Shown: positions 23,877 through 31,938 of the stretch, piece by piece
How the letters are laid out: each line of letters begins with the position of its first letter
How positions within the stretch are numbered: position 1 is the stretch's first letter
From: SBAX01 sp964646605
GTDB taxonomy: Bacteria; Planctomycetota; Phycisphaerae; UBA1845
Direction of reading: 5' to 3'
Assembly: GCA_964646605.1 (NCBI GenBank)
Contig: CAZYEX010000154.1
Location: forward strand, 1 to 38,174
DNA length: 38,174 bases
Made by a program: the position numbers and the translations under genes
The notes under the pieces: generated by a model
What the model saw: the letters and a program-made list of their open reading frames with translations, nothing else
Told to the model about the DNA's origin: nothing
Databases searched by the model: none

Positions 23877-24456
23877 CGGTCCCTCGCTTCTCGCCGTCGC
23901 CCAGCGCCTCACGGAGGAGACGCCGCGCCCGTACCAGCCGCGTTTCCACCGAATCCACCGGCAACCCCATCACTTCTCCGATCTGCCGGTAGGACCAGTC
24001 GTTTACATGCCGCAGCACAAACGGCTCCCGGTAGATCGCGGGTAAACCCTCGATCGCCCGTAGAACCCGTCCCTGTTGCTCCCGCTTTCCCAAGACGTCG
24101 AGCGGCGAGGCATCCCGAGTTGCAGCATCGATTTCCTCGGCGAGCGGATGGCGCTTCGTTCGTCGCCGGCTCAGGTCGCGACCGGCGTCGATGGCGCAGT
24201 TGCGAACCAGTCGATACAGCCAGGAACGCCAGCTCTGCACGTCGCGTAGCTCGCCGATGCGTCGCCAAACCGTCGTCCAGGCATTCTGTGCCACGTCGTC
24301 CACACATTCGCGTTTCCCCAGCACGCCAAATATCACGCCGCGAACCCAGCGGCCATGCAGGCGGACAAACTCGCCAAAGGCGTAGCTGTCGCCGCCGCGA
24401 ATCGCCTCAATCAGCGGCACTTCGCTCTCAAACTCGTCCGCCACCGAAATCGCCAT
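23863..24456 (-). CDS. ECF-type RNA polymerase sigma factor
   Basis: This 197-aa sigma-70 family protein of the extracytoplasmic-function class has region 2 at about residues 20-90 (YAFGEFVRLHGRWVRGVIFG, then CVDDVAQNAWTTVWRRI and SWRSWLYRLVRNCAIDAGRD) and region 4 at about 128-182 (AIEGLPAIYREPFVLRHVND, then SYRQIGEVMGLPVDSVETRL). There is a long linker between them and no region 1.1 or 3, as expected. The ATG at 24456 starts a natural N-terminus (MAISVADEFESEVPLIEAI). It is the first gene of a - strand operon with a coupled anti-sigma gene and a PDZ gene. A GGAAAC box upstream may be its own ECF-type promoter. Confidence 0.93.
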   Translation of the reverse strand: MAISVADEFESEVPLIEAIRGGDSYAFGEFVRLHGRWVRGVIFGVLGKRECVDDVAQNAWTTVWRRIGELRDVQSWRSWLYRLVRNCAIDAGRDLSRRRTKRHPLAEEIDAATRDASPLDVLGKREQQGRVLRAIEGLPAIYREPFVLRHVNDWSYRQIGEVMGLPVDSVETRLVRARRLLREALGDGEKRGTDDGV

Positions 24457-25012
24457 GTTCTCTAACCTAGACGAGCGTGATGCGCCGCCCCTGTCAGCAC
24501 TCCGCCGCCCCGCCCGAAGCCGTTACCCTACCCATGACATTCGTGCCAGCCGCGTTTCCGCTTGTACCCGGAAACCCGAGCGTAACTGCCAACGACCCTC
24601 GGCCAGAAAACAATGGCCTGTACCTGCAATAAACGCAGTGTGGCTCGAATAATGGTCGTTTACTGTGTGTACCAGCACGGGAATAAAAGCGGTTCCCTTC
24701 GTTTGGCGCTGGAAACTGGTCCAGTGCTGCACTATTATCCAATACCGAGCCCAAGTTCTTCGGGCCGGTAGGGCGGCGGGCCGCAGGTGGGTGTTGCGGG
24801 AAGGGGACCCGCGGCCAAGGTTATCGGCGGTCGCATCGGAGTTTTTTGCGACATACGGGTGGCACTGCGGCGCCTGGGTGGTCGCTGACCGACGCGGAAC
24901 CCCGCGCGCGGTCGTTGCGCGACTCCCTCATTCGTCGAGGCGGGCTGCGTAAGTCGTTCAGTGAACGGAAACCGGACGTTGGGTTGTGGGGGCTACTGCG
25001 AGGTAGAAAACT
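24457..25012. other. Divergent intergenic region between the ECF sigma and response regulator genes
   Basis: I see no convincing gene in these 556 bases; small open frames here lack a ribosome-binding site and conserved character. Its base composition is less GC-rich around 24600-24760 than elsewhere. The clearest element is a perfect 7-bp inverted repeat at 24554-24575 (GTTTCCG, 8-base loop, CGGAAAC). The 25013 gene has GAGG about ten bases before its ATG. Confidence 0.5.
24536..24575 (-). promoter_or_regulatory. Candidate ECF-type promoter and palindrome
   Basis: On the - strand GGAAAC (24559-24554) is followed 15 bases later by GTC (24538-24536), close to the GGAAC...GTC layout recognised by many ECF sigma factors. 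The same GGAAAC also occurs on the + strand at 24570-24575, because the two form a perfect 7-bp palindrome. It could be an autoregulated promoter of the ECF sigma gene or an operator. The spacing is slightly short, so this is tentative. Confidence 0.3.
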
Positions 25013-25618
25013 ATGGGCGTGAGACATCACATTAAAGTGTTGGTGATCGACGATGATCCGTCGATCTGCAAGACGGTGGGGCTTCTTTTGGAGGACCACG
25101 GGTATAGTCCGCGGACCTTCACGGATCCGGACGAGGCGTTGAAAGCGGCCGAGACCGAGTCGTATCAAGTCGCTTTGATCGACCTGCGGATGCCGGCCAT
25201 GGACGGAGTGCAGGTCGTCGAGCAGCTCAAGAAGAACGACGAGCGGATGAGCTGTATCGTGATGACTGCGTATCCGGATTTGGACAGCGCCACCGAGACC
25301 ATGCGCCGGGGGACGTGCGATTACATCGCCAAGCCGTTCAAGCAGGAGGAGTTGATCACGGCGATCGACCGGGCCTGCCAGCGGATGGGGATTATTTACA
25401 CCGATGAGCACGAATTGAATCGGCTGATCGGCCAGCGCATTCGCAGCCATCGCCTGGCGCAAAATCTGACCCTGCGGCAACTTTCCGATCGCACGGACCT
25501 GACCACCTCGCAGCTTTCCCAAGTGGAACTGGGGAAAAACGCGGCGTCGGTCTGGGCCTTGGCGCGGATCAGCAACTCGCTGGGGTTGCAGGTCTCGGAG
25601 TTGCTGGCGGGGTTGTAG
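25013..25618 (+). CDS. Response regulator with REC and XRE-type HTH domains
   Basis: This protein of about 201 aa has a complete receiver domain (residues 1-125). Acidic residues in VIDDDP, phospho-acceptor Asp57 (LIDLRMP), Thr85 (VMTAYP) and Lys108 (IAKPF) are all present, so it should be phosphorylated. The output part (about residues 136-200) is a Cro/C1-type helix-turn-helix: IGQRIRSHRLAQNLTLRQLS, then DLTTSQLSQVELGKNAAS. This combination is much rarer than REC with OmpR, NarL or NtrC outputs. ATG 25013 has GAGG upstream. No histidine kinase gene is adjacent, so it is an orphan regulator; its target is unknown. A palindrome follows its stop. Confidence 0.92.
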   Translation: MGVRHHIKVLVIDDDPSICKTVGLLLEDHGYSPRTFTDPDEALKAAETESYQVALIDLRMPAMDGVQVVEQLKKNDERMSCIVMTAYPDLDSATETMRRGTCDYIAKPFKQEELITAIDRACQRMGIIYTDEHELNRLIGQRIRSHRLAQNLTLRQLSDRTDLTTSQLSQVELGKNAASVWALARISNSLGLQVSELLAGL

Positions 25619-25656
25619 GTGCTAGACTCGTACCGCGCCCTGGGGGTGCCAGAAAC

Positions 25657-25676
25657 CCGCCGCCTGAAGGCGACGG
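25657..25676 (+). repeat. GC-rich palindrome after the response regulator gene
   Basis: CCGCCGCCT (25657-25665) and AGGCGACGG (25668-25676) form a hairpin with a two-base centre and one mismatch, about 40 bases after the stop. A short T-stretch (GGTTTTG) follows 12 bases later, so it may also act as a weak terminator. It resembles a REP-type element, but only one copy is present here. Confidence 0.4.
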
Positions 25677-25784
25677 CTCGGAAACGGTTTTGTTCGTCCG
25701 CGGCGGGCCGGCGGGACGATATTTGAGGTGTAACAGGGATGTGTTCGGACCACGAACAACCGGCGAATCAGGGAGGATCAAGCC

Positions 25785-26288
25785 ATGCAGACCGCGCGGC
25801 ATCAAGGTCTAGCGGGAAAGGCTCGGCGGCGGCGTGACTTTGGTCGCGCCCATCGCCTTCACACCCAACAGCTCATCGAGGAATACCTGGAAAGCGACGG
25901 CGAGCTTTCGCGGCCGGAGCGCTTCATCCCCGTCCGCACGCGCGGCGAGTTCTTTCCGACCGCGGCGCCGGCCCTGACCGACGACGAGGCAGGCGAGAAC
26001 GCACAGCTTGAACTGCGCTTGCCGGGCGACACCCGGGACCCGGTCGAGTCGACGCCATTGCAGAAGTTGGCGGAGGTCGTGGAGCGCTCTTCGGCCGAGG
26101 ACGCGCCGGCGGAACCCACCACGCGGGTGCAACCGAACGTAATCCGCCCGGTTCGCCGCGGATTCGAGCCGACCTACCGCCGCCGGCCTCCGCATCCCGC
26201 AATCCCCAAGGGCTTCTTGGTGGGTTGTGCGCTGGGCAGCGCCGTTGCCGCCGTGTTGTTGGTCGCCGTGCGCCTGGTCGTCGGATAG
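25785..26288 (+). CDS. Small tail-anchored membrane protein, function unknown
   Basis: This 167-aa protein has a basic N-terminus (ARRRRDFGRAHRLHTQQ), a long charged and disordered middle, a second basic patch (RRGFEPTYRRRPPHP), and one C-terminal membrane segment (GFLVGCALGSAVAAVLLVAV) ending within a few residues of the stop. The start is well supported by GGGAGGA (25771-25777), seven bases before the ATG. The layout suggests a cytoplasmic protein tethered to the inner membrane. It lies between a response regulator and the sdh operon, and a promoter-like TATAAT for sdh starts after its stop. I recognise no family. Confidence 0.7.
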   Translation: MQTARHQGLAGKARRRRDFGRAHRLHTQQLIEEYLESDGELSRPERFIPVRTRGEFFPTAAPALTDDEAGENAQLELRLPGDTRDPVESTPLQKLAEVVERSSAEDAPAEPTTRVQPNVIRPVRRGFEPTYRRRPPHPAIPKGFLVGCALGSAVAAVLLVAVRLVVG

Positions 26289-26314
26289 GCCCGGCGAGAC
26301 GCGACCGACCTTCG

Positions 26315-26343
26315 TTTGCATCGCTCTCGCTCGCCCTTATAAT
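26315..26343 (+). promoter_or_regulatory. Sigma70-type promoter of the sdh operon
   Basis: TTTGCA (26315-26320) and a perfect TATAAT (26338-26343) are separated by 17 bases, about 75 bases before the sdhC start. The strong -10 box in a GC-rich gap makes this the likely promoter of sdhC-sdhA-orf84-sdhB. Confidence 0.55.
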
Positions 26344-26419
26344 CCGTGGAATCGCCGGCGCAAGGCGCGGGAGGCTGCGCGGAGCGGCGGGGCGTGCCCT
26401 ACGGATTTGGGACCAGGAC

Positions 26420-27181
26420 GTGAGCGACGAGCATCATCCAGCGGCATCGCCCGCCACGGACAGCTATTACTTCCTGCTTCGCCGTCTGCACTCCTTGAGC
26501 GGGTTGGTCCCGGTCGGCGTGTTTCTGGTCATGCACCTTGCGACCAACGCTTCGGTCCTGGCCCCGGGACCCGCGGGAGAGCAATTCCAAAAGTCCGTGG
26601 AACGCATCCAAGCTTTGGGTCCGCTTCTGGTGCCCGTGGAGATCGTGGGGATTTTCCTGCCCCTCCTGTTCCACACCATTCTCGGTTTCCAGATTATCCT
26701 CACGAGCAAGCCCAACACGCAGTATTACCGCCACGGGGGGAACATTCGGTACACCCTGCAGCGCGCGACGGGCGTAATCGCATTTTTCTTCATTCTGTAC
26801 CACCTTTGGCAGATGCACTGGCTGGGCGGCGGGCTGGGCGGCGGGAACTTCCGCGTCCATGACGAAGCCGGCGGTCCCGCGGCGGCGCTGAGCGCCGCGG
26901 GGGCGATCCAGTCGGCATGGTGGGTCGCGCCCGTTTACGCCGTCGGGATTCTGGCAACTGTGTTCCACCTTGCGAACGGGATCTGGACCTCGCTGATTAC
27001 CTGGGGCATAACGATCCGACCGCGGGCGCAACAGGTGGCGGGATATTTTTGCGCCGCGTTCGGCGTGGTGTTGTCGCTGGTCGGCCTGGGTGCGCTGAGT
27101 GGTTTTCGCACGTTCAACAAGGCGGACGCGACGACGTCCCAACCCCACAGCGCAGTGACCCAAACTGCGGAACATCGGTAG
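26420..27181 (+). CDS. sdhC: Succinate dehydrogenase/fumarate reductase cytochrome b subunit
   Basis: This 253-aa, five-TM membrane anchor of complex II is of the dihaem b558 type (single large subunit, as in Bacillus and Wolinella). Probable haem-ligand His lie in RLHSLSG, VMHLATN, LFHTILGF, LYHLWQMHW and VFHLANGIW. It passes electrons between SdhB and menaquinone. I place the start at GTG 26420; the open frame extends upstream but without a better start, and GGGA is about seven bases ahead. sdhA begins three bases after its stop. A His- and Ala-rich non-membrane start (SDEHHPAASPATDSYYFLL) precedes the first TM. Confidence 0.92.
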   Translation: MSDEHHPAASPATDSYYFLLRRLHSLSGLVPVGVFLVMHLATNASVLAPGPAGEQFQKSVERIQALGPLLVPVEIVGIFLPLLFHTILGFQIILTSKPNTQYYRHGGNIRYTLQRATGVIAFFFILYHLWQMHWLGGGLGGGNFRVHDEAGGPAAALSAAGAIQSAWWVAPVYAVGILATVFHLANGIWTSLITWGITIRPRAQQVAGYFCAAFGVVLSLVGLGALSGFRTFNKADATTSQPHSAVTQTAEHR

Positions 27182-27184
27182 ATC

Positions 27185-29179
27185 ATGGCCAAGCAACACG
27201 TGGTAGTTGTGGGCGGCGGTTTGGCGGGTTTGTCGGCGACGATGAAACTTGCCGAAGCCGGCGTCCACGTCCATCTCATCAGCATGGTGCCGGTCAAGCG
27301 CTCGCACAGCGTCTGCGCCCAGGGGGGCATCAACTCGGTCAACGAACTCACCCGCCAGCAAGGCGATACGGAGTGGCTGCATCTGGACGACACGGTCTAC
27401 GGCGGCGATTTCCTGCAACACCAGCCGCCGGTCAAGGAGATGTGCGACTGGGGCCCGAAGATCATCAACCTCCTGGACCGTCTCGGCGTTCCGTTCAATC
27501 GCACGCCGGAGGGTCTCCTCGACCAACGACGCTTCGGCGGCACGATGTTCAAGCGGACGGCCTTCGCCGGGGCAACCACGGGTCAACAGTTGATCTACGC
27601 CCTGGACGAACAGGTCCGCCGCTGGGAGGCGGAGGGTCTGGTCGAGAAATTCGAGTATTGGGAGTTCCTCGGTCCGATCCTGGACGCGGGCGGGCAGTGT
27701 CGTGGGGCTGTCATTCAGGACATGTTCAGCATGAAGATTCGCTCGCTCGCCGCGGACGCCGTGGTTCTGGCGACGGGCGGCTGCGGGCTGGTCTACGGGC
27801 GAAGCACGATGTCCATGATCTGCACCGGCGGGGCGGCGGCGCGAGCCTTTCGCGCCGGGGTGCATTACGCCAACGGCGAGTTCGTGCAGGTCCATCCCAC
27901 GGCCATCCCCGGAACCGACAAGCTGCGACTCATGAGCGAAAGCGCCCGCGGCGAGGGGGGGCGGGTGTGGGTGCCGAAAAAGCCCCAGGACCCGCGCGAA
28001 GCGCAGTCCATCCCCGCCGGCGAGCGGTACTACTTCCTGGAGGAGCGCTATCCGAAATACGGCAACTTGGTTCCGCGCGATATCGCCACCCGCGAGATTT
28101 TCGACGTTTGCGTGAACCAGGGGTTGAGCATCGAGAAGGAGCGCATGTGCGTCTATCTCGACGTGACGGAGCTGACCCCGGCGGCGCAGAAGAAACTCGA
28201 CGGCATTCTTGAGATCTACGAGAAATTCCAGGGGGTCGATCCACGGCACACGCCGATGAAGATTTTCCCCGCGGTTCACTATTCGATGGGCGGCCTGTGG
28301 GCCGATTACGAGCGCGACGGGCAGAGCGGCGGATTGGTCCTCGGCTCGCTTCGCAATCAGCACAGCAACGTCAAGGGCATTTTCGTCATCGGCGAGGCCG
28401 ACTATCAATACCATGGGGCGAACCGACTCGGGGCGAACTCCCTACTCAGTTGCATCTTCGCCGGGTTAATCGTTGGTCCGTCGATCGAAAGCTGGCTCAA
28501 GTCGCTGGGCAAGAACAGCGCCGCCGATCAACCGGTTTCGCTCTTCGACGACGCAGTGAGGGTTCACCAACAGCGCATGGACGGCTTGATCCGCAACCCA
28601 GGCGGCGAGAACCCGTATAAGCTGCACGAGGAGCTCGGCGATTGGATGACGCGCTGTGTCACCGTGGTGCGCCACAACAAGGACCTTGCGTCCTGCCTGG
28701 AAAAGATCGACGAACTCGAGGAGCGCTACGGCCGAGTCGCCCTTTCGGACAAGTCGAACTGGACCAACCAGAACCTCAGTTTCACGCGGGCCCTGGGCGA
28801 CATGATCGAGATGGCGCGGGTGATCACCAAGGGGGCACTGCTCCGCGACGAATGCCGTGGGGCGCATTACAAGCCGCAGTTCGAGATTCCCCCCACCAAG
28901 GCCGACGATCCCGCCGAGCTTCGTCGCCAGGCGGACGGCTGGTGCCGGGCGTTCAAGGAGCAGATCGACAAGTGGCTGAAGACCACGATCGCCACGCATT
29001 CTCCCGACGGACCGAAGTTCAGCTATCAGGAGGTCGATACGAGCCTGATTCCCCCGCGGCCCAGGACCTATGGTCTCAAGGGAGCGGAGATCATCGAAAA
29101 AACCTGGAAGGAGATGACCAAGGCATCCCCGCCGAGAAAGCAACAGCCCGCCACGATCGGCGCGGGAGGGACACCGTAG
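27185..29179 (+). CDS. sdhA: Succinate dehydrogenase/fumarate reductase flavoprotein subunit
   Basis: This 664-aa catalytic subunit interconverts succinate and fumarate on the cytoplasmic side. The FAD-binding start is VVVVGGGLAGLSATMKLAEAG. His41 in KRSHSVCAQGGIN is the position that carries covalent FAD. Substrate and catalytic residues lie in HPTAIPGTDKLRLMSESARG and EGGRVWVP, and a further FAD contact is GANRLGANSLLSCIFAG. The C-terminal helical domain is complete, with a short Pro- and Lys-rich tail. The gene starts three bases after sdhC. The style is closest to the menaquinone-linked, single-anchor (type B) enzymes. The direction of the reaction cannot be told from sequence. Confidence 0.96.
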   Translation: MAKQHVVVVGGGLAGLSATMKLAEAGVHVHLISMVPVKRSHSVCAQGGINSVNELTRQQGDTEWLHLDDTVYGGDFLQHQPPVKEMCDWGPKIINLLDRLGVPFNRTPEGLLDQRRFGGTMFKRTAFAGATTGQQLIYALDEQVRRWEAEGLVEKFEYWEFLGPILDAGGQCRGAVIQDMFSMKIRSLAADAVVLATGGCGLVYGRSTMSMICTGGAAARAFRAGVHYANGEFVQVHPTAIPGTDKLRLMSESARGEGGRVWVPKKPQDPREAQSIPAGERYYFLEERYPKYGNLVPRDIATREIFDVCVNQGLSIEKERMCVYLDVTELTPAAQKKLDGILEIYEKFQGVDPRHTPMKIFPAVHYSMGGLWADYERDGQSGGLVLGSLRNQHSNVKGIFVIGEADYQYHGANRLGANSLLSCIFAGLIVGPSIESWLKSLGKNSAADQPVSLFDDAVRVHQQRMDGLIRNPGGENPYKLHEELGDWMTRCVTVVRHNKDLASCLEKIDELEERYGRVALSDKSNWTNQNLSFTRALGDMIEMARVITKGALLRDECRGAHYKPQFEIPPTKADDPAELRRQADGWCRAFKEQIDKWLKTTIATHSPDGPKFSYQEVDTSLIPPRPRTYGLKGAEIIEKTWKEMTKASPPRKQQPATIGAGGTP

Positions 29180-29434
29180 ATGACCATCGACGGGTTGAAA
29201 CACTGGTTGGACGCCAAACCATTTAAGCGCTTTACCATGCGCCTGACGGACGGTCGCCGGGTGCGCGTCCATCATCCCGAGCTCCTCGCCCGTTCACCGA
29301 GCGGGCGGACTGTTCTCGTGTACTCGACCGGCGATTTCTTCGAGATGGTTGATCTCCTCCATGTGGTCTCGATCACGCCGGCCAATGCGAAACGCGAAAC
29401 GCGCAGCGGCAACGGGCGAAAGCCGAAACCGTAG
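29180..29434 (+). CDS. Small conserved-looking protein inserted between sdhA and sdhB
   Basis: This 84-aa protein's ATG directly follows the sdhA stop, so it is translated with the operon. It has a compact fold-like pattern: GLKHWLDAKPFKRFTMRLTD, then GRRVRVHHPELLARSPSGRT and VYSTGDFFEMVDLLHVVSIT, followed by a basic tail. This resembles a family of short planctomycete proteins annotated as hypothetical that share the F-RPF, DGR-V-HPE and DLLHV blocks, usually scattered through genomes. No export signal or cofactor motif is visible. A role in complex II assembly is possible only by position. It could equally be an unrelated passenger gene. Confidence 0.75.
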   Translation: MTIDGLKHWLDAKPFKRFTMRLTDGRRVRVHHPELLARSPSGRTVLVYSTGDFFEMVDLLHVVSITPANAKRETRSGNGRKPKP

Positions 29435-29441
29435 ACGAACG

Positions 29442-30251
29442 ATGACGACAACGACCCATTCACGCGAGCAGCACGACCCTCCGCACGACGGGGAAGGGCG
29501 GACTTTCTCCGTGCGGGTTCTTCGCCAGGAGACTCCGCACGCAGGTTCGCATTGGGAGACGTTCGACGTGCCCTTTGAGGACGGCATGAACATCACCACC
29601 GTCTTGCAGCGCATCGCCGCCAACCCCGTGACCGTCGATCACCACGAAACGACGCCGGTGGCCTACGACTCCTGTTGCCTGGAGGAAGTCTGCGGGGCGT
29701 GTACCATGGTCATCAACGGGCGCGTGCGACAGGGTTGCTCGGCGCTGGTTCACAAACTACTGGAAGATTCACCCACGGGCATCGAGCTTCGACCCATGAC
29801 CAAGTTCAAGGTGATCCGCGACTTACTGGTGGACCGCCGCCCGATGTTCGAGGCCCTCAAGCGCGTCAAGGCCTGGGTTCGCGTGGACGGGTACCACGAC
29901 ATCGGACCCGGTCCGCGGATTACGCCGCAGGAGCAGGAGTCGGCTTACCCCCTTTCGCGGTGCATGAGTTGCGGGTGCTGCGTCGAGGCCTGTCCGCAGT
30001 TCAACGAACGCTCTCCCTTTATCGGCCCCGCGGCGATCTCGCAGGCCGTCCTGTTCAATTCGCACCCCACGGCCCGTGTCGACCGCAACGAGCGACTGGC
30101 TGTCTTATCCGGCGTCGGCGGGGTCGTGGACTGCGGCAACAGCCAGAACTGCGTCAAGGTCTGTCCCAAGGACATCCCCTTGACCGACTCCATCGCCCAG
30201 ACCGGCCGTGACACCACCCTCTACAAGATTCGACAGTGGTTCGGACGATAA
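29442..30251 (+). CDS. sdhB: Succinate dehydrogenase/fumarate reductase iron-sulfur subunit
   Basis: This 269-aa subunit relays electrons from FAD to the membrane anchor. The [2Fe-2S] ligands are in CCLEEVCGAC (Cys79, 84, 87) plus Cys99. The C-terminal ferredoxin part has CMSCGCCVEAC (Cys174, 177, 180, 184) and CGNSQNCVKVCP (Cys231, 237, 241), sufficient for the [4Fe-4S] and [3Fe-4S] clusters. I chose ATG 29442; an earlier in-frame ATG lies inside the preceding gene. The N-terminal tail of about 18 residues is His- and charge-rich. It is the last gene of the operon, and a large inverted repeat follows. Confidence 0.95.
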   Translation: MTTTTHSREQHDPPHDGEGRTFSVRVLRQETPHAGSHWETFDVPFEDGMNITTVLQRIAANPVTVDHHETTPVAYDSCCLEEVCGACTMVINGRVRQGCSALVHKLLEDSPTGIELRPMTKFKVIRDLLVDRRPMFEALKRVKAWVRVDGYHDIGPGPRITPQEQESAYPLSRCMSCGCCVEACPQFNERSPFIGPAAISQAVLFNSHPTARVDRNERLAVLSGVGGVVDCGNSQNCVKVCPKDIPLTDSIAQTGRDTTLYKIRQWFGR

Positions 30252-30287
30252 ACGGGCGGTATGCGCACACGCTGGGGTAGTGGCCGA

Positions 30288-30369
30288 TGTAGCGTCGCCC
30301 CTTGTGGGCGGCGCACGGGCTGGATGGCGAGCGCGCTCGCCCCTCGTCACCCACAAGGGGTGACGCTGC
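30288..30369. repeat. Long inverted repeat with internal palindrome (complete copy)
   Basis: The left arm 30289-30308 (GTAGCGTCGCCCCTTGTGGG) is the reverse complement of 30350-30369 with two mismatches. The 41-base loop contains a perfect 16-bp palindrome, GGCGAGCGCGCTCGCC (30326-30341), so the element can form a cruciform. Its first 28 bases match the sequence at 21575-21602 at 26 positions. It lies between sdhB and the transglutaminase-like gene and may end sdhB transcripts. It looks like a small non-coding mobile (MITE/REP-like) element. Confidence 0.75.
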
Positions 30370-30392
30370 AGCGCCAAGGACGAACGAAGGTC

Positions 30393-31919
30393 ATGCGTGG
30401 CTCCAGGTTCCTCGTCGCGGCGGTCGTAAGTGCCGGCATAATGGCACCTATTCACACCCGCGCCGCGCCGATCAACCCCCACGACCCCCCGCAGGGGCGC
30501 TTCAGCGACGAGTGGTCGGAGGTCTATCTGGCGGGCGGGAAGGTGGGCTACGGCCACTCGACCATGGCCCGCGAGGGCGACCTGATCCACACTTCGACCG
30601 CTTTCCAGATGGTCATGGGGCGCGACGAGCAGCCGGTCAAGATCGGCATCACCCAATTCACCACCGAGACGCTGGCCGGAGTTCCCCTGGCCTTCGGCTC
30701 CGATGCCGACATGTCCTTGATGAAGTCCTCGACCAAGGGGACGGTCAAGGACGGGAAAGTCACCATCGTGTCCAGCCAATACGGAATGGAGCAGACCAAG
30801 ACGTTCGATTATCCCGCCGGGGCCGTGATGGTCTGGGGATCGTACCGCGAAATGATTCTGCGCGGCTTCCAACCGGGCACGAAGTACTCCCTGAGCACGT
30901 ATGCACCCGAACTGCGCCTCGACGGTCCCGTGAGCGCGATCACCCTCCTCGGCGACTGGGAACCGATTCGGTTGCGCGATCGAGAAGTCAAGGCCCAGAA
31001 GGCCACCGTCACGCTCGAGTCGCCGATCGGCGCCTTCGAGATGGTTTCCTGGATCGACGCCGACGGACTGCCCCTAAGGGCGAAGATTCCCATGCCCGGG
31101 CTGGGCGACATCGAGATGCTTGCCGCCGACCAGGCGACGGCTCTTGCGGATTTTGTCCCGCCCGAGTTCTTCAACACCAGCGTCGTCCCGGCCAAGCGCA
31201 AGATCGATCGCGCCAAGGCCTCGCGGATCCGCTACCGCATCACCGCGAAGACTCCAGGCACGCCCGTCGGCGATCCGCCCACCACCGGAATGCAATCCGT
31301 GACCGCCAAGTCGGAAGCGGGCGTCGAGCTCGTCGTGACGCGGCTCGCGCACCAAGCTTCATCGAAGGGCGGGGACGTGGCGAAGCCCGATCTTTCCGAG
31401 TACCTCGAAAGCAACCTGATGATCAACACCGCGGACGAAAAACTGATCGCCCTGGCCAAAGAGGCCGCGGGAGGCGAGACCGAGCCGTTCAAGCTTGGCG
31501 ACCGGCTTCGCCGCTTCGTAACCGATTACGTTCACGTCAAGAATCTGAACATCGGCTTTGCCACGGCCAGCGAGGTCGCTCGTACCCGGGAGGGAGATTG
31601 CAGCGAACACGGCCTGCTTCTCGCGGCGCTCGGGCGGATCAACGGCTTGCCCTCGCGCGTGGTGGTGGGGCTGGCCTATGTCCCCGTGTTCGGACGACAG
31701 GACGACATCTTCGGCTATCACCTGTGGACGCAGTTCTACATCGACGGGCGTTGGATCGATTTCGATTCCGCGCTCCGCGAAACGGAGTGCAGCCCCGCCC
31801 GAATCGCCTTCGCCGTGTCATCGCTCAAGAACGCGGGCCTCGCCGACCTCAGCTTGCCCCTGCTCAACAAGCTCGGGGCGATCGACATCGACATCCTCGA
31901 CGTCGAATCCAATCCTTGA
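30393..31919 (+). CDS. Exported transglutaminase-like protein
   Basis: This is a 508-aa protein with a signal peptide (MRGSRFLVAAVVSAGIMAPI, cleavage after TRAA). A large beta-rich N-terminal part precedes a transglutaminase-like domain near the C-terminus. The Cys-His-Asp triad is visible: Cys in TREGDCSEHG, His in GYHLWTQFYI and Asp in RWIDFDSAL. Such domains cross-link, cleave or simply bind proteins or peptides; the intact triad suggests activity, but the substrate is unknown. The ATG at 30393 follows AAGG; the open frame extends upstream into the repeat, so that part is rejected. The gene stands alone and converges on the next gene with 19 bases between the stops. Confidence 0.85.
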   Translation: MRGSRFLVAAVVSAGIMAPIHTRAAPINPHDPPQGRFSDEWSEVYLAGGKVGYGHSTMAREGDLIHTSTAFQMVMGRDEQPVKIGITQFTTETLAGVPLAFGSDADMSLMKSSTKGTVKDGKVTIVSSQYGMEQTKTFDYPAGAVMVWGSYREMILRGFQPGTKYSLSTYAPELRLDGPVSAITLLGDWEPIRLRDREVKAQKATVTLESPIGAFEMVSWIDADGLPLRAKIPMPGLGDIEMLAADQATALADFVPPEFFNTSVVPAKRKIDRAKASRIRYRITAKTPGTPVGDPPTTGMQSVTAKSEAGVELVVTRLAHQASSKGGDVAKPDLSEYLESNLMINTADEKLIALAKEAAGGETEPFKLGDRLRRFVTDYVHVKNLNIGFATASEVARTREGDCSEHGLLLAALGRINGLPSRVVVGLAYVPVFGRQDDIFGYHLWTQFYIDGRWIDFDSALRETECSPARIAFAVSSLKNAGLADLSLPLLNKLGAIDIDILDVESNP

Positions 31920-31938
31920 CGGTGCGGCGGGCGTCGGC

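Noticed and set aside
23265..24470. 401-aa + strand open frame
   Set aside because: It is antisense to the ECF sigma and anti-sigma genes and has a shadow-type, Arg/Ser/Pro-rich composition.
24494..24754. 86-aa - strand frame in the divergent gap
   Set aside because: No ribosome-binding site, no conserved-looking pattern, and it sits in a likely regulatory region.
26399..28414. 671-aa open frame on the - strand
   Set aside because: It is antisense to sdhC and sdhA, whose proteins are unmistakable; long antisense frames are common in GC-rich codon-biased DNA, and it has no recognisable motif.
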